Assembly (NCBI GenBank): GCA_947177035.1
Contig: CAMWSS010000011.1
Span: forward strand, 1 to 64,000
Reading direction: 5' to 3'
Source of the DNA: an uncultured Porphyromonadaceae bacterium
Lineage (GTDB): Bacteria; Bacteroidota; Bacteroidia; Bacteroidales; Muribaculaceae
DNA length: 64,000 bases
In this document: positions 16,373-28,677 of the stretch, in pieces
Layout of the letters: every line of letters starts with the position of its first letter
Numbering within the stretch: the first letter of the stretch is position 1
Notes under the pieces: model-generated
Told to the model about the DNA's origin: nothing
Databases searched by the model: none
Seen by the model: the letters and a program-made list of their open reading frames with translations, nothing else
Made by a program: the position numbers and the translations under genes

Positions 16373-16685
16373 CGCGGAACCCAGCCCGGGGGCCGAGACG
16401 GTAAATATGATCTGCCCTGGAGAATCCGCAGCACGCACAATCGCAGTCGCGGCGCCACTGACTTTGAAACGCACCGTCCGCGAATCGGACGGCACGATGT
16501 TCCCATCCTTGTCGGCCACCTGCACTGTCAGGTAAGCAAGATCGCAGCCATCGGCGTCAAGCGTGGAGCGGTTGGCCGTCACGCAACGTCACTTCCGACC
16601 GCTGCGCCATCACACACATTGACAACAAAGCCGCCGGAGCGAACATACACAAACGCGCGAAATCACTGATTTTCAGCGCTTTCAC
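16349..16685 (-). pseudogene. Internally deleted GH2 glycoside hydrolase
   Basis: A GTG at 16685 opens a 42-codon frame encoding a clear signal peptide (FAPAALLSMCVMAQ) and the start of a mature protein (RSEVTLRDG) typical of GH2 beta-galactosidases. It then shifts by +1 into a 77-residue frame (from 16582) that matches the Ig-like C-terminal end of the same family (NRSTLDADGCDLAYLTVQV). The two parts meet at a direct GTGACG repeat 10 bases apart, a likely slippage or recombination junction that removed the whole catalytic region. Within the tail a second in-frame deletion appears to join FKVSGAA to AIVRAADSPG, where the family normally has about 30 residues more. No function remains. Confidence 0.72.
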
Positions 16686-16794
16686 AACCAAACATTATCA
16701 CATTTAACGACATTAGCAATACAAGTAAAACTTGATCAGCAACAAAAATACTAAATATTTACCACAACTCAGCCATTGAAGGCCAAAGAAATCA

Positions 16795-16826
16795 GTTGCG
16801 CATGAGTAGAAAAAATCGTACCTTTG
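16795..16826 (+). promoter_or_regulatory. Promoter of the first ABC-F gene
   Basis: -33 GTTG (16795-16798), a 20-base spacer and -7 TACCTTTG (16819-16826). The ATG at 16848 is 21 bases downstream. A TTG at 16824 in the same frame lies within the -7 box. Confidence 0.6.
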
Positions 16827-16847
16827 CAGTCAAATTTCCAAGATCTA

Positions 16848-18815
16848 ATGATTGCAATCAGAAACCTGTCGGTGGAGTTCAGCGCCAAGTCGCTGTTTGA
16901 CAACATAAATTATGTGATTAACCACCGCGACCGAATTGCCCTTGTCGGCAAAAACGGCGCAGGTAAATCAACCATGCTCAAAATCATAGCCGGACTTCAA
17001 AGCCCCACATCGGGATCGGTGGCAATTCCGGCGGGCGTGACAATCGGCTATCTCCCCCAGCATATGACCACAGAAGATGACTGCTCGGTCATTGACGAAG
17101 CGCGCAAAGCCTTCGGCCACGTGGCTGAAATGCGCGCCACGCTTGAAAGCATGAACCAGGAACTCGCCACCCGCACTGACTATGAAAGCAACGACTATGC
17201 CGACCTGATCGACCGGGTGACAGTCATGACCGAACGACTGGCCATGGAAGACGGATCGGGCGGAGAGGCTGAAATCGAAAAAACACTGACCGGACTTGGC
17301 TTCAGGAGGCAGGACTTCGACCGACCGACGTGTGAATTTTCCGGCGGATGGCGCATGCGCATCGAACTGGCTAAAATCCTGTTGCGACGACCCGACGTGC
17401 TGCTGCTCGACGAGCCGACAAACCATCTCGACATCGAGTCAATCCAGTGGCTCGAAAACTTTCTGACAAGCAAAGCCGGCGCTGTGGTGCTGGTGAGCCA
17501 CGACAGAGCGTTTATCGACAACGTGACAAACCGCACTATCGAGATCTCGCTCGGCAAGATCTATGACTATGCCGTCAACTATTCCAAATATGTGGAGCTG
17601 CACCGCGAACGCATCGAACAGCAGATGCGCGCTTACGCCAACCAGCAGAAACAGATTGCCGACACTGAGGAATTCATCGAGCGCTTCCGCTACAAAGCCA
17701 CAAAGGCCGTGCAAGTGCAGAGCCGAATGAAGCAACTCGCCAAAATCGAGCGCATCGAAGTGGACGAAGTCGACACATCGCGCCTCAACCTGCGCTTCCC
17801 GCCGGCGCCACGGTCGGGCGACTATCCTGTGATAGCCGACTCCGTCACCAAGGCATATGGCGAACACACCGTCTTCTCAAACGCAACGTTCACCATCAAA
17901 CGCGGCGAGAAAGTGGCCTTTGTCGGCAAAAACGGCGAAGGAAAATCGACTCTGGTCAAGTGCATCATGAACGAAATTCCTTATGACGGCACTCTCCGCA
18001 TTGGCCACAACGTGAAGATCGGATACTTCGCCCAGAATCAGGCACAGATGCTCGACGGGGAACTGACCGTGTTCGACACGATCGACATTGTGGCCACGGG
18101 CGACATACGCACCAAGATACGCGACATTCTCGGCGCATTCATGTTTGGAGGCGAAGCTTCCGACAAGAAAGTCAAAGTCTTGTCCGGCGGCGAAAAAACG
18201 CGCCTTGCAATGATCCGACTGCTGCTCGAGCCGGTGAATCTGCTGATTCTCGACGAGCCGACAAACCACCTCGACATGCGCACGAAAGACATTCTCAAGC
18301 AAGCGATCAAAGACTTTGACGGAACTGTGATCGTCGTGAGCCACGATCGCGAATTTCTTGACGGTCTGGTGGAGAAAGTCTATGAATTCGGCAACGGACA
18401 AGTCCGCGAATGCCTTGGCGGAATATACGAATTTCTTGAAAAAAAGAAACTTGCGTCACTCCACGAACTGGAACGCAAAAAAGCGATTGCGCCATCTTCG
18501 CCACAACAACAGCAACAACCGAACAAGACTGAGCAGAAAACCGCACAGCGGATAAGCTATCAGGAAAAGAAAGAACGCGACCGCATGATCCAGAAAGCGG
18601 CGCGGAAGGTAACTGAAGCCGAAGCTGAAATCGCAAAAATAGAAGCGGAGATAGCCGCGGTGGAATCATCGCTGGCCGACACCTCGGTCCCGCCGGACGC
18701 AACCCTGTATGACCGACACGCCGCTCTGCAAAAAGATCTGGAAAACGCCATGAGTCTTTGGGAACTGGCATCAATGGAACACGATGACCTCAAACAAAAA
18801 TATGGACTACTTTAA
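16848..18815 (+). CDS. ABC-F family ribosome-associated ATPase
   Basis: The 655-residue protein has two ABC ATPase domains in one chain and no membrane segment, the ABC-F plan. Domain 1 has Walker A GKNGAGKS, signature FSGGWR and LLLDEPTNHLDIES. A charged linker (about residues 245-310) is the P-site interaction motif region. Domain 2 has GKNGEGKS, LSGGEKTR and ILDEPTNHLDM. A Gln-rich hinge (PQQQQQPN) leads to a C-terminal coiled coil (about residues 570-655), as in Uup-type members. The family acts on ribosomes, relieving stalling or, in some subfamilies, antibiotics; I see no basis for a resistance call. The nitroreductase start overlaps its end by 14 bases. Confidence 0.9.
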   Translation: MIAIRNLSVEFSAKSLFDNINYVINHRDRIALVGKNGAGKSTMLKIIAGLQSPTSGSVAIPAGVTIGYLPQHMTTEDDCSVIDEARKAFGHVAEMRATLESMNQELATRTDYESNDYADLIDRVTVMTERLAMEDGSGGEAEIEKTLTGLGFRRQDFDRPTCEFSGGWRMRIELAKILLRRPDVLLLDEPTNHLDIESIQWLENFLTSKAGAVVLVSHDRAFIDNVTNRTIEISLGKIYDYAVNYSKYVELHRERIEQQMRAYANQQKQIADTEEFIERFRYKATKAVQVQSRMKQLAKIERIEVDEVDTSRLNLRFPPAPRSGDYPVIADSVTKAYGEHTVFSNATFTIKRGEKVAFVGKNGEGKSTLVKCIMNEIPYDGTLRIGHNVKIGYFAQNQAQMLDGELTVFDTIDIVATGDIRTKIRDILGAFMFGGEASDKKVKVLSGGEKTRLAMIRLLLEPVNLLILDEPTNHLDMRTKDILKQAIKDFDGTVIVVSHDREFLDGLVEKVYEFGNGQVRECLGGIYEFLEKKKLASLHELERKKAIAPSSPQQQQQPNKTEQKTAQRISYQEKKERDRMIQKAARKVTEAEAEIAKIEAEIAAVESSLADTSVPPDATLYDRHAALQKDLENAMSLWELASMEHDDLKQKYGLL

Positions 18816-19551
18816 AAACCGGCGCACAATCCGCCGCTACAGCGACCGCGAACTCACCGACGCCGAACTCGAATCGATGCTCGAGCAGGCCATGCACGCT
18901 CCCACCTGCGGGTCAATGCAGCTTTACAGCGTCGTGATCAGCCGCTCCGACGCCGAAAAACAAGCCCTGGCTCCAGCCCACTTCAACCAGCCGAGCGTGA
19001 CCGGCGCACAGGCTGTGCTAACATTCTGCGCAGACTTCAACCGCTTCACACAATGGTGCAGACTGCGCGGTGCTGATCCGGGCTACGACAACGTCCAGAG
19101 CTTCATCTCCGCGGCACTCGACGCCGTGATTCTGGCTCAGCAATTCGTCACAATCGCCGAAATGAACGGACTTGGCACCTGCTATCTCGGCACAACGACA
19201 TGGAACGCGCCTCAGATCATCGACGCTCTCGGCCTTCCAGAACTGGTCGTGCCCGTCATCACGGTGACAGTAGGCTATCCCGGCGAAAATCCCGACCTCC
19301 AGCCCCGCCTGCCCCACCGTTCCCTCATACACCATGGCAGATACACCCCCTGTGACGCCGAATCAATCGCACAATGTTACGACGACTTTGAATCCCTCGG
19401 CCAAAACCGCAAATTCACGGCCGAAAACGGCAAGGAGACCCTTGCTCAGGTATTTACCGACGTGCGCTATCCGCGACAGGCAAACGAACACTTCTCGGAA
19501 ATCTTTATCGAAGTACTGAAAAAAGCAAAATTCCTAAATACACAACAATAA
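18802..19551 (+). CDS. Nitroreductase family oxidoreductase
   Basis: The 249-residue flavoprotein begins with the family opening MDYFKNRRTIRRYS, whose arginines contact FMN phosphate, and continues with APTCGSMQLYSVVI and the C-terminal FMN segment MNGLGTCYLGT. It resembles the NfsA/FRP group of NADPH-dependent FMN reductases. These reduce nitroaromatics, quinones or flavins; the physiological substrate is not evident. An in-frame ATG at 18784 exists, but 18802 begins exactly at the conserved motif. It lies between an ABC-F gene and a transporter gene 13 bases downstream in what appears to be a three-gene operon. Confidence 0.87.
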   Translation: MDYFKNRRTIRRYSDRELTDAELESMLEQAMHAPTCGSMQLYSVVISRSDAEKQALAPAHFNQPSVTGAQAVLTFCADFNRFTQWCRLRGADPGYDNVQSFISAALDAVILAQQFVTIAEMNGLGTCYLGTTTWNAPQIIDALGLPELVVPVITVTVGYPGENPDLQPRLPHRSLIHHGRYTPCDAESIAQCYDDFESLGQNRKFTAENGKETLAQVFTDVRYPRQANEHFSEIFIEVLKKAKFLNTQQ

Positions 19552-19564
19552 ACAATCAAAACAA

Positions 19565-21220
19565 ATGGACATCTTCCACTCGCTTCTTGCCCCGGGCAAC
19601 ACATCGCTGGCGAGCACCCTCGTGCTCTACTCGTTTGTGATTGCAGCCGGTATCTATCTGGGCAAGATGAAAGTAGGAGGCATTTCGCTCGGCGTCACGT
19701 TCGTATTGTTCGTGGGTATCCTGATGGGCCACTTCGGCTATGTGGTCAACCCCGAAGTACTGAAATTTGTGCGCGAGTTCGGCCTCATACTCTTCATCTT
19801 CGCCATCGGCCTACAAGTCGGTCCGGCATTCTTCTCATCATTCAAAGAGGGAGGCATCAGGCTCAACATTCTTGCAGTGCTCGTCGTGGCCCTCAACGTG
19901 GCCATAGTCCTGATCATCTACTATGCCAACTCGGGCGCAGCCTCAATGACCGCGCTGGTCGGCGTCATGAGCGGTGCCGTAACCAACACGCCAGGACTCG
20001 CTGCCGCACAGCAGGCAGTTTCCTCTCCGGCCGACGTCAACACCCTGTCGATGGGCTATGCCGCGGCATATCCTCTTGGCGTCTGCGGCATAATAATGGC
20101 CATGCTCATCATCAAACTGATATTCCGTGTCAACAACGACGATGAAATAGCAAAGATAGATGCCGAATCCAACGCAACGCAAAACATCCCGCTCAAAGAA
20201 ACGTTTGAAGTCACCAACGAGCTGATCAACGGCAAGACAATTCTGGAACTGCACGACATCATACACTGCGACTTTGTTGTGAGCCGCCTTCTCAACGCAT
20301 ATAACGAAGTGATCATACCCACTTCCAAAACCGTGATCCACACAGGCGACAAACTGCTGATAATCATGTCGGCGTCCGACGAACCAAGCTTCCGCGCACT
20401 GGTCGGCCCGGTCATTGACCTTGACCTCGAGCAGACAACCGGAAAAGAAGTCGTGAGCCGACGCATTGTCCTGACCCAGAGCCGCTATAACGGCGTGACC
20501 CTCGGATCATTGCGCCTGCACACCGCCTATCAGCTCAACCCCACCCGGGTAAACCGCGCCGGAGTCGACCTGCTCGCCCAGCCCGGACTCCGGCTCCAGA
20601 TCGGCGACCGCATCACTGTGGTCGGATCTCTGGCCGACATAGACCGGCTCGCAGCACGCCTCGGCAACTCAATGAAACGACTCAACGAGCCAAACCTCAT
20701 CACCATCTTCGTCGGCATCCTCTTCGGAATAATACTCGGCTCCATCAACGTGGGCTGGGGCATGAAACTCGGACTGGCCGGCGGACCTCTCGTCGTGGCC
20801 ATACTGCTGAGCCGGTTCGGCTACAAATTCAAACTGGTGACCTACACTTCAAGCTCGGCATCACTGCTCATGCGCGAACTCGGCATCTGCCTGTTCCTTG
20901 CATCGGTCGGCATATCAGCCGGATCCGGCTTCGCCGACACCGTGTTCAACCCCGAAGGCGCCATGTGGGTGCTCTGGGGCTTCCTGATCACCATCGTGCC
21001 GCTGCTTATCGTCGGCACCATCGCTCGCAAGGTCTACAACATCAACTATCTCAGCATAATGGGTCTGCTCTCCGGATCATGCACTGATCCTCCGGCACTG
21101 GCCTATGCCAACAACTCCACCGGCAGCGACGCTCCGGCTGTGGCATACTCCACCGTCTATCCGCTCACCATGTTCCTTCGCGTGGTCGTGGCCCAGGCCC
21201 TTATACTCTCCTTCGTCTGA
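19565..21220 (+). CDS. AspT/YidE-family membrane antiporter
   Basis: The 551-residue membrane protein has two homologous halves of about five helices each (residues about 15-190 and 380-551) separated by a cytoplasmic regulatory section (about residues 210-370) with TrkA_C-like repeats. The repeated motifs GAVTNTPGLAAA and GSCTDPPALAYA, with preceding helices VREFGLILFIFAIGLQVG and MRELGICLFLASVGISAG, are those of the aspartate:alanine exchanger family. AspT itself swaps aspartate for alanine; YidE-type members have no known substrate, so only the family is called. A strong terminator follows. Confidence 0.88.
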   Translation: MDIFHSLLAPGNTSLASTLVLYSFVIAAGIYLGKMKVGGISLGVTFVLFVGILMGHFGYVVNPEVLKFVREFGLILFIFAIGLQVGPAFFSSFKEGGIRLNILAVLVVALNVAIVLIIYYANSGAASMTALVGVMSGAVTNTPGLAAAQQAVSSPADVNTLSMGYAAAYPLGVCGIIMAMLIIKLIFRVNNDDEIAKIDAESNATQNIPLKETFEVTNELINGKTILELHDIIHCDFVVSRLLNAYNEVIIPTSKTVIHTGDKLLIIMSASDEPSFRALVGPVIDLDLEQTTGKEVVSRRIVLTQSRYNGVTLGSLRLHTAYQLNPTRVNRAGVDLLAQPGLRLQIGDRITVVGSLADIDRLAARLGNSMKRLNEPNLITIFVGILFGIILGSINVGWGMKLGLAGGPLVVAILLSRFGYKFKLVTYTSSSASLLMRELGICLFLASVGISAGSGFADTVFNPEGAMWVLWGFLITIVPLLIVGTIARKVYNINYLSIMGLLSGSCTDPPALAYANNSTGSDAPAVAYSTVYPLTMFLRVVVAQALILSFV

Positions 21221-21276
21221 CCACAGACAACCACAGGCCGGAACACTGAAAGATCCGGTCCCGCATCCCGACATTG

Positions 21277-21308
21277 ATGATCGCGCCCCGAAAACGGAGC
21301 GCGATCAT
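21277..21308 (+). terminator. Terminator after the AspT-like gene
   Basis: Perfect 10-bp arms ATGATCGCGC and GCGCGATCAT (21277-21286 and 21299-21308), with a small inner CCG/CGG pair, are followed by ATTTTTTC. It ends the ABC-F/nitroreductase/transporter unit. Confidence 0.85.
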
Positions 21309-21401
21309 ATTTTTTCAACCGTAAATTTGCGTATACAGAAAATTTACACTACATTTGTACCTAACTTATATCTAATAGTAAACAACCTCAAAAAACATTC
21401 A

Positions 21402-24218
21402 ATGAAGAGATTTTACTCGTTTGTGGCAGCCGCCGCGCTCATGTCAGGAGTCAGTCTCTCGGCTTATGCCGCCGACTATTCTGAGACCGTGACCGCAACC
21501 ACAGGCCCTGGCATCATACAGATGAGCCAGCTCGACCTCTCGCCAGTCACCTGCTTCGATGACGCAGGAAAAACCAAAGTCAGATCCAACCTGACCACTC
21601 TGGGTGACCCGATAGTGCTCAAAGGAGTGCGCTACGAAAGCGGCGTCGGCACACACGCTCCATCCAAAGCAGTCATAGACCTGGGCGGAGCCACAGAGTT
21701 CCACACCCTCCTCGGCGTCGACGACGACGCCAGCTCTGCGGCCGACCACGGAATCGTCAACTACACCGTCACCCTCTACAAAAACAAAAACGCGGAAGTA
21801 AAATCAAGCGGCACGGTGAAACGCACCGACACAGCCCCGCTGACAATCGACCTCGACGTGACCGGTTATGACTACCTGGTTCTGGATTATGCCACAGGCG
21901 CCCAGGCATGGGCCGACCAATGCCTCTGGGCCGACGCACGGTTCACCTACTCCGGCAACGCCCCCACAATCATCACCGAAGGCGAAATGTATGCCGACCC
22001 GTCAAACCCGTCGGTAGTCTACCTGCCCGAACAAGGACCTGAAGGCGAAGAAATAGTTCCTCTCAGCTCGCTTGACATCACAAAAATCACCACCGGCTGG
22101 GGCACCGTCAAAGCCAACAAGAGCATCGACGGCAATCCGCTCAAAATGAAAGGCATCACCTACATGAGCGGTGTCGGCACCCACGCCACGGCAAAAATCA
22201 ACGTGAAACTCAACGGCGCCGTCACCGCCTTCCACGCAGTCATCGGCATTGACGACGAAACAAAAGCCCAGTCAGAAAACGACCCGTCACAAGGCATCTG
22301 CGACTACTCCGTCCAGCTGATCAAACAGAACGGCGAAGTCACGATCTTCGACTCGGGAACAATACGCTACCTCGACGCAACCCCTGTGGCCATCGACATT
22401 ACCCAGAATCTCCGCGACTACAAATATCTGATACTGGAATTCCCCGAAGGCGCTCAAAACGGAAATGACCACGTTGACGTCGCAAACGCTTATTTTGAAT
22501 ACGTCGAACAAAACTCAACCCGCCCGGAACTGGTGACCGACGACCAGATGAGCGGAGCGCTCAACTGCGCCACCATCATGTTCTCGCAACCCGGAGTACG
22601 CTTCATGCACAAACTCCGCTCCAACAACTCCGACGCAGTCATCACCGTCTCTGACCTGCCCGACGGCCTCAGCTTCAACAAAGACCGCTGTCTGGTTGAA
22701 GGCACAATCGACACCGAAGGCGACTACACCTACACCGTCAGCATCGAATCCGATGGCGAAAAAACCGAAGTGCCCGTATCGCTCACCGTCAGCTCTAACC
22801 TCCAGCAGCCCGTGCCGTTCATGGGATGGCTGAGCTGGAACGTGGTTCAGGGCGACATCTCTGAAAACGTGATCAAGACCGTCAGCGACGCCTTCATCAG
22901 CCAGGGACTGCTCGACGCCGGCTACAACTACCTCGTGATCGACGACCTGTGGCATGCCAACAGCCGCAACTCCGACAGCACACCGGCCTATGACCCGGCC
23001 AAATTCCCCAACGGCATCAAACCATGTGCCGACTATGTTCACTCTAAAGGTCTGAAATTCGGCATATATTCCGATGGCGGCACCCACACCTGCGCCGGCA
23101 AATTCGGCTCATATGGCTATGAGACCATCGACGCGAACACTTACGCCGAATGGGGTGTGGATCTGCTCAAATACGACTACTGCAACGCCCCTGCCGACCT
23201 GGCCACTTGCAAAGCCCGCTACAAAGCCATGGGCGACGCTCTCAAGGCCTCCGGACGCAACATCCTTTTCTACATATGCGAATGGGGCGTGCGCGAACCC
23301 TGGAAATGGGGGCCCGAAACTGGCGGCACATGCTGGCGCGCCACATACGACACACGCGACGGATGGAACGGCAAAAACGGCGGCATCGGCATTGTCGAAT
23401 CCATGGAAGGAATGAAAGACCTCTGGCCCTACAGCGGCGTCAACCGCTTTAACGACGCCGACATGATGTGCGTCGGCATCCACGGCACCGGCAAAAGCTC
23501 AAGCGACCTCGTGCAGAAACCCGGCATGACACAAGACGAATACCGCACACAGTTCGCCCTCTGGTGCATGTGGAGCTCTCCGCTCACCCTGTCGTTCGAC
23601 CTCCGCAAGCCAATCACTGACGACGACCTCGCACTGATGACCAACCCCGAACTCATCGCCATCAACCAGGACCGCATGGGCCAGGCCGCAGAATTTGTCG
23701 AAGCTGACGCCAAACAGTGCTACCTCTTCTTCAAAGACCTTGAAAACGGCGATGTGGCTGTATCGGTCACCAACATGAGCGCCTCAGCAACATCCTACAC
23801 CATTGACTTCGCGAAAATCGCCGCACTTAATCCCAGTTCGACATACACCGTGCGCGACCTCCAGGCCCGCACCGACTGCCCCGACGCCAAAGGTTCGATC
23901 AACATCGAAACCATCAAGTCACACGAAACAAAAGTCTATCGTCTCAGCGACAAAAACGCCCAGGTAAACATCACATCACCGACAGCCGCCATGGACAAAA
24001 TGACAGTCAGCGAAACTGACGGAACGGTGACAATATGTCTGCCCGGCACAGGCTCAACCGCCAAGCGCGTTCTGCTCAGCGACACCGAAGGCCACGTGAT
24101 CGCGTCGGCCACATCGACCGACGAGTGCATCTCGCTGTCAACCGCCAACAACCACGGCGTATTCATCGCGAACGTGGTGTGCGCCGGACGCAGCCACTCG
24201 GCAAAAATAATCCTCTGA
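21402..24218 (+). CDS. Secreted GH27 alpha-galactosidase with two NPCBM domains
   Basis: The 938-residue protein has a signal peptide (residues 1-23, ending SAYA), two NPCBM carbohydrate-binding modules (about 35-185 and 225-370, each with a YxSGVGTHA motif), a putative Ig domain (about 385-460) and a GH27 catalytic barrel from about 470. The nucleophile is Asp592 in LLKYDYC, the acid/base Asp650 in CWRATYD, by alignment with human alpha-galactosidase A D170 and D231. IDDLWH supplies the galactose-binding Asp pair. A beta-rich domain follows, and the last 75 residues resemble a T9SS-type sorting domain. It should remove terminal alpha-galactose from plant or host glycans. The gene is alone, between terminators. 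Confidence 0.9.
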   Translation: MKRFYSFVAAAALMSGVSLSAYAADYSETVTATTGPGIIQMSQLDLSPVTCFDDAGKTKVRSNLTTLGDPIVLKGVRYESGVGTHAPSKAVIDLGGATEFHTLLGVDDDASSAADHGIVNYTVTLYKNKNAEVKSSGTVKRTDTAPLTIDLDVTGYDYLVLDYATGAQAWADQCLWADARFTYSGNAPTIITEGEMYADPSNPSVVYLPEQGPEGEEIVPLSSLDITKITTGWGTVKANKSIDGNPLKMKGITYMSGVGTHATAKINVKLNGAVTAFHAVIGIDDETKAQSENDPSQGICDYSVQLIKQNGEVTIFDSGTIRYLDATPVAIDITQNLRDYKYLILEFPEGAQNGNDHVDVANAYFEYVEQNSTRPELVTDDQMSGALNCATIMFSQPGVRFMHKLRSNNSDAVITVSDLPDGLSFNKDRCLVEGTIDTEGDYTYTVSIESDGEKTEVPVSLTVSSNLQQPVPFMGWLSWNVVQGDISENVIKTVSDAFISQGLLDAGYNYLVIDDLWHANSRNSDSTPAYDPAKFPNGIKPCADYVHSKGLKFGIYSDGGTHTCAGKFGSYGYETIDANTYAEWGVDLLKYDYCNAPADLATCKARYKAMGDALKASGRNILFYICEWGVREPWKWGPETGGTCWRATYDTRDGWNGKNGGIGIVESMEGMKDLWPYSGVNRFNDADMMCVGIHGTGKSSSDLVQKPGMTQDEYRTQFALWCMWSSPLTLSFDLRKPITDDDLALMTNPELIAINQDRMGQAAEFVEADAKQCYLFFKDLENGDVAVSVTNMSASATSYTIDFAKIAALNPSSTYTVRDLQARTDCPDAKGSINIETIKSHETKVYRLSDKNAQVNITSPTAAMDKMTVSETDGTVTICLPGTGSTAKRVLLSDTEGHVIASATSTDECISLSTANNHGVFIANVVCAGRSHSAKIIL

Positions 24219-24253
24219 AAAAGGAGATAACCTGATCCAACAGCTCCCAAATA

Positions 24254-24290
24254 TGGCGGGGCACACTCTAATTCCGGGTGTGCCCCGCCA
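24254..24290 (+). terminator. Terminator after the alpha-galactosidase gene
   Basis: Perfect 13-bp arms TGGCGGGGCACAC and GTGTGCCCCGCCA with an 11-base loop, followed by AACTTTT. Confidence 0.85.
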
Positions 24291-24296
24291 AACTTT

Positions 24297-24311
24297 TGGC
24301 ATGATATTTGC
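24297..24311 (+). promoter_or_regulatory. Sigma-54-like -24/-12 element before clpB
   Basis: The bases TGGCATGATATTTGC have GG and GC exactly 10 bases apart, fitting the sigma-54 pattern TGGCAyr-N4-TTGC. The ATG of clpB is 36 bases downstream. The overlapping TATTTG could instead serve as a degenerate -7 box for the primary sigma factor. Confidence 0.35.
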
Positions 24312-24347
24312 GTTCTACTGATGATAGAAAGCAAAAACTCTCACACT

Positions 24348-26936
<2,589 letters not shown>

Positions 26937-26966
26937 CCATAAAACTCCCGCGACTACCCCCTAAAC

Positions 26967-27012
26967 CGGCCGATGCCCATACAGTCAGACTCAACTGCTG
27001 GAGCATCGGCCG
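26967..27012 (+). terminator. Terminator after clpB
   Basis: Perfect 10-bp arms CGGCCGATGC and GCATCGGCCG surround a 26-base loop and are followed by ATTTTC. Confidence 0.7.
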
Positions 27013-27084
27013 ATTTTCATGACAAAACCTTTTGTGGCCCTCGGATGTTTTCATTACGATTAAAATTTCAAGACCCTAAGAAAT

Positions 27085-28587
27085 ATGGATAAGAAAAAAC
27101 TGACAGCTGAAAACGGACGCCCGATAGCCGACAACCAGAACGTAACCACCGCCGGACAGCGCGGGCCTATCTCCGTTCAAGACCCGTGGTATCTCGAAAA
27201 AATCTCCCATTTCGACCGCGAAGTGATACCCGAACGACGAATGCACGCCAAAGGCTCCGGAGCGTTCGGCACCTTCACCGTCACCGACGACATCACGGAA
27301 TTCACCCGCGCCTCAATCTTCTCCCATGTCGGAAAACAGACGCCCTGTCTGGTCAGATTCTCCACTGTGGCTGGCGAACGCGGCGCGGCCGACGCCGAAC
27401 GCGACATTCGCGGCTTTGCCATGAAATTCTATACCGACCAGGGCAACTGGGATCTTGTCGGCAACAACACGCCGGTATTTTTCCTGCGTGACCCGCTGAA
27501 ATTTCCTGACCTCAACCACGCAATCAAACGCGACCCTCGCAACGGCATGCGCAACCCCACAAGCAACTGGGACTTCTGGACACTGCTTCCCGAAGCATTG
27601 CACCAGATCACCATCACGATGTCGCCGCGCGGAATTCCGGCCTCATTCCGCCATATGCACGGATTCGGAAGCCACACCTACAGCTTCATCAACAAAGACA
27701 ACAAACGCACGTGGGTAAAATTCCACCTGCGCACCCTCCAAGGCATCAAAAACCTGACCGACAGCGAAGCCGAGGCAATCATTGCCAAAGACCGCGAATC
27801 GCACCAGCGCGATCTGTTCGAAGCGATCGAACGCGGCGACTTCCCCCGCTGGAAACTGCAAGTCCAGCTCATGACCGAAGACCAGGCCAAAACGTATCAC
27901 ATCAATCCGTTTGACCTCACAAAAGTCTGGTATCACAAAGACTTCCCGCTCCACGACGTCGGCATACTCGAACTTAACCGCAACCCCGAAAACTTCTTTG
28001 CCGAAATCGAACAGGCAGCTTTCAACCCGGCCAACATCGTTGACGGCATCGGCTTCTCGCCCGACAAAATGCTCCAGGGACGCCTCTTCTCCTATGGCGA
28101 CGCCCAGCGCTACCGCCTTGGCGTAAACCACAACCTGATTCCTGTCAATCGCCCCAAATGCCCTGCCCATTCATACCACCGCGACGGGCAGATGCGCACC
28201 GACGACAATTACGGAGCGACGGTCGGATACGAGCCTAACAGCTTCGGAGAATGGCACGACAATCCTTCCGTGAAAGAACCGCCTATGGAACTATATGGCG
28301 ATCTTTACAGCTTCGACGAACGGAAATACGACGATGACTACTACACCCAGCCCGGAAAACTGTGGAGGCTGATGAGCGACGAAGACAAACTGGCCACGTG
28401 CAACAACACGGCCGCCCAGATGAAAGACGTGCCCGTCTTCATCAAGCAGCGCCACATACGCGCATGTCACAACGCAGATCCTGAATACGGCCGGATGCTG
28501 GCCCAGGCTCTCGAACTCGACCTGGCCGAAGCGCTCGCGGCCCCCGACCCCGCCCATCCGTCGTGGGACAAACGTCACACCGTCTGA
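27085..28587 (+). CDS. katA: Monofunctional heme catalase
   Basis: The 500-residue enzyme dismutates hydrogen peroxide in the cytoplasm. The distal catalytic His54 is in the motif [12 protein letters not shown], the distal Asn is in the [10 protein letters not shown] region, and the proximal heme ligand is Tyr337 in [14 protein letters not shown]. Length places it among small-subunit (clade 3) catalases, like the Bacteroides fragilis KatB. It is monocistronic, between the clpB terminator and a shared bidirectional hairpin. No OxyR site was recognised upstream. Presence of a full catalase suits a gut anaerobe that tolerates brief oxygen exposure. Confidence 0.96.
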   Translation: MDKKKLTAENGRPIADNQNVTTAGQRGPISVQDPWYLEKISHFDREVIPERRMHAKGSGAFGTFTVTDDITEFTRASIFSHVGKQTPCLVRFSTVAGERGAADAERDIRGFAMKFYTDQGNWDLVGNNTPVFFLRDPLKFPDLNHAIKRDPRNGMRNPTSNWDFWTLLPEALHQITITMSPRGIPASFRHMHGFGSHTYSFINKDNKRTWVKFHLRTLQGIKNLTDSEAEAIIAKDRESHQRDLFEAIERGDFPRWKLQVQLMTEDQAKTYHINPFDLTKVWYHKDFPLHDVGILELNRNPENFFAEIEQAAFNPANIVDGIGFSPDKMLQGRLFSYGDAQRYRLGVNHNLIPVNRPKCPAHSYHRDGQMRTDDNYGATVGYEPNSFGEWHDNPSVKEPPMELYGDLYSFDERKYDDDYYTQPGKLWRLMSDEDKLATCNNTAAQMKDVPVFIKQRHIRACHNADPEYGRMLAQALELDLAEALAAPDPAHPSWDKRHTV

Positions 28588-28612
28588 CCCTACCGCTCCC
28601 ACCAGAAAGAAA

Positions 28613-28650
28613 ATCGGGCAGAATGCGATTGATTACGCATTCTGCCCGAT
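28613..28650. terminator. Bidirectional hairpin between katA and the PorT-like gene
   Basis: Perfect 15-bp arms ATCGGGCAGAATGCG and CGCATTCTGCCCGAT enclose an 8-base loop between two convergent genes. U-tracts are weak on both sides, though the minus side reads ATTTTCTTTC. Confidence 0.65.
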
Positions 28651-28677
28651 CTGTGTAGGTGCTTTCAGGCTTCGTTG

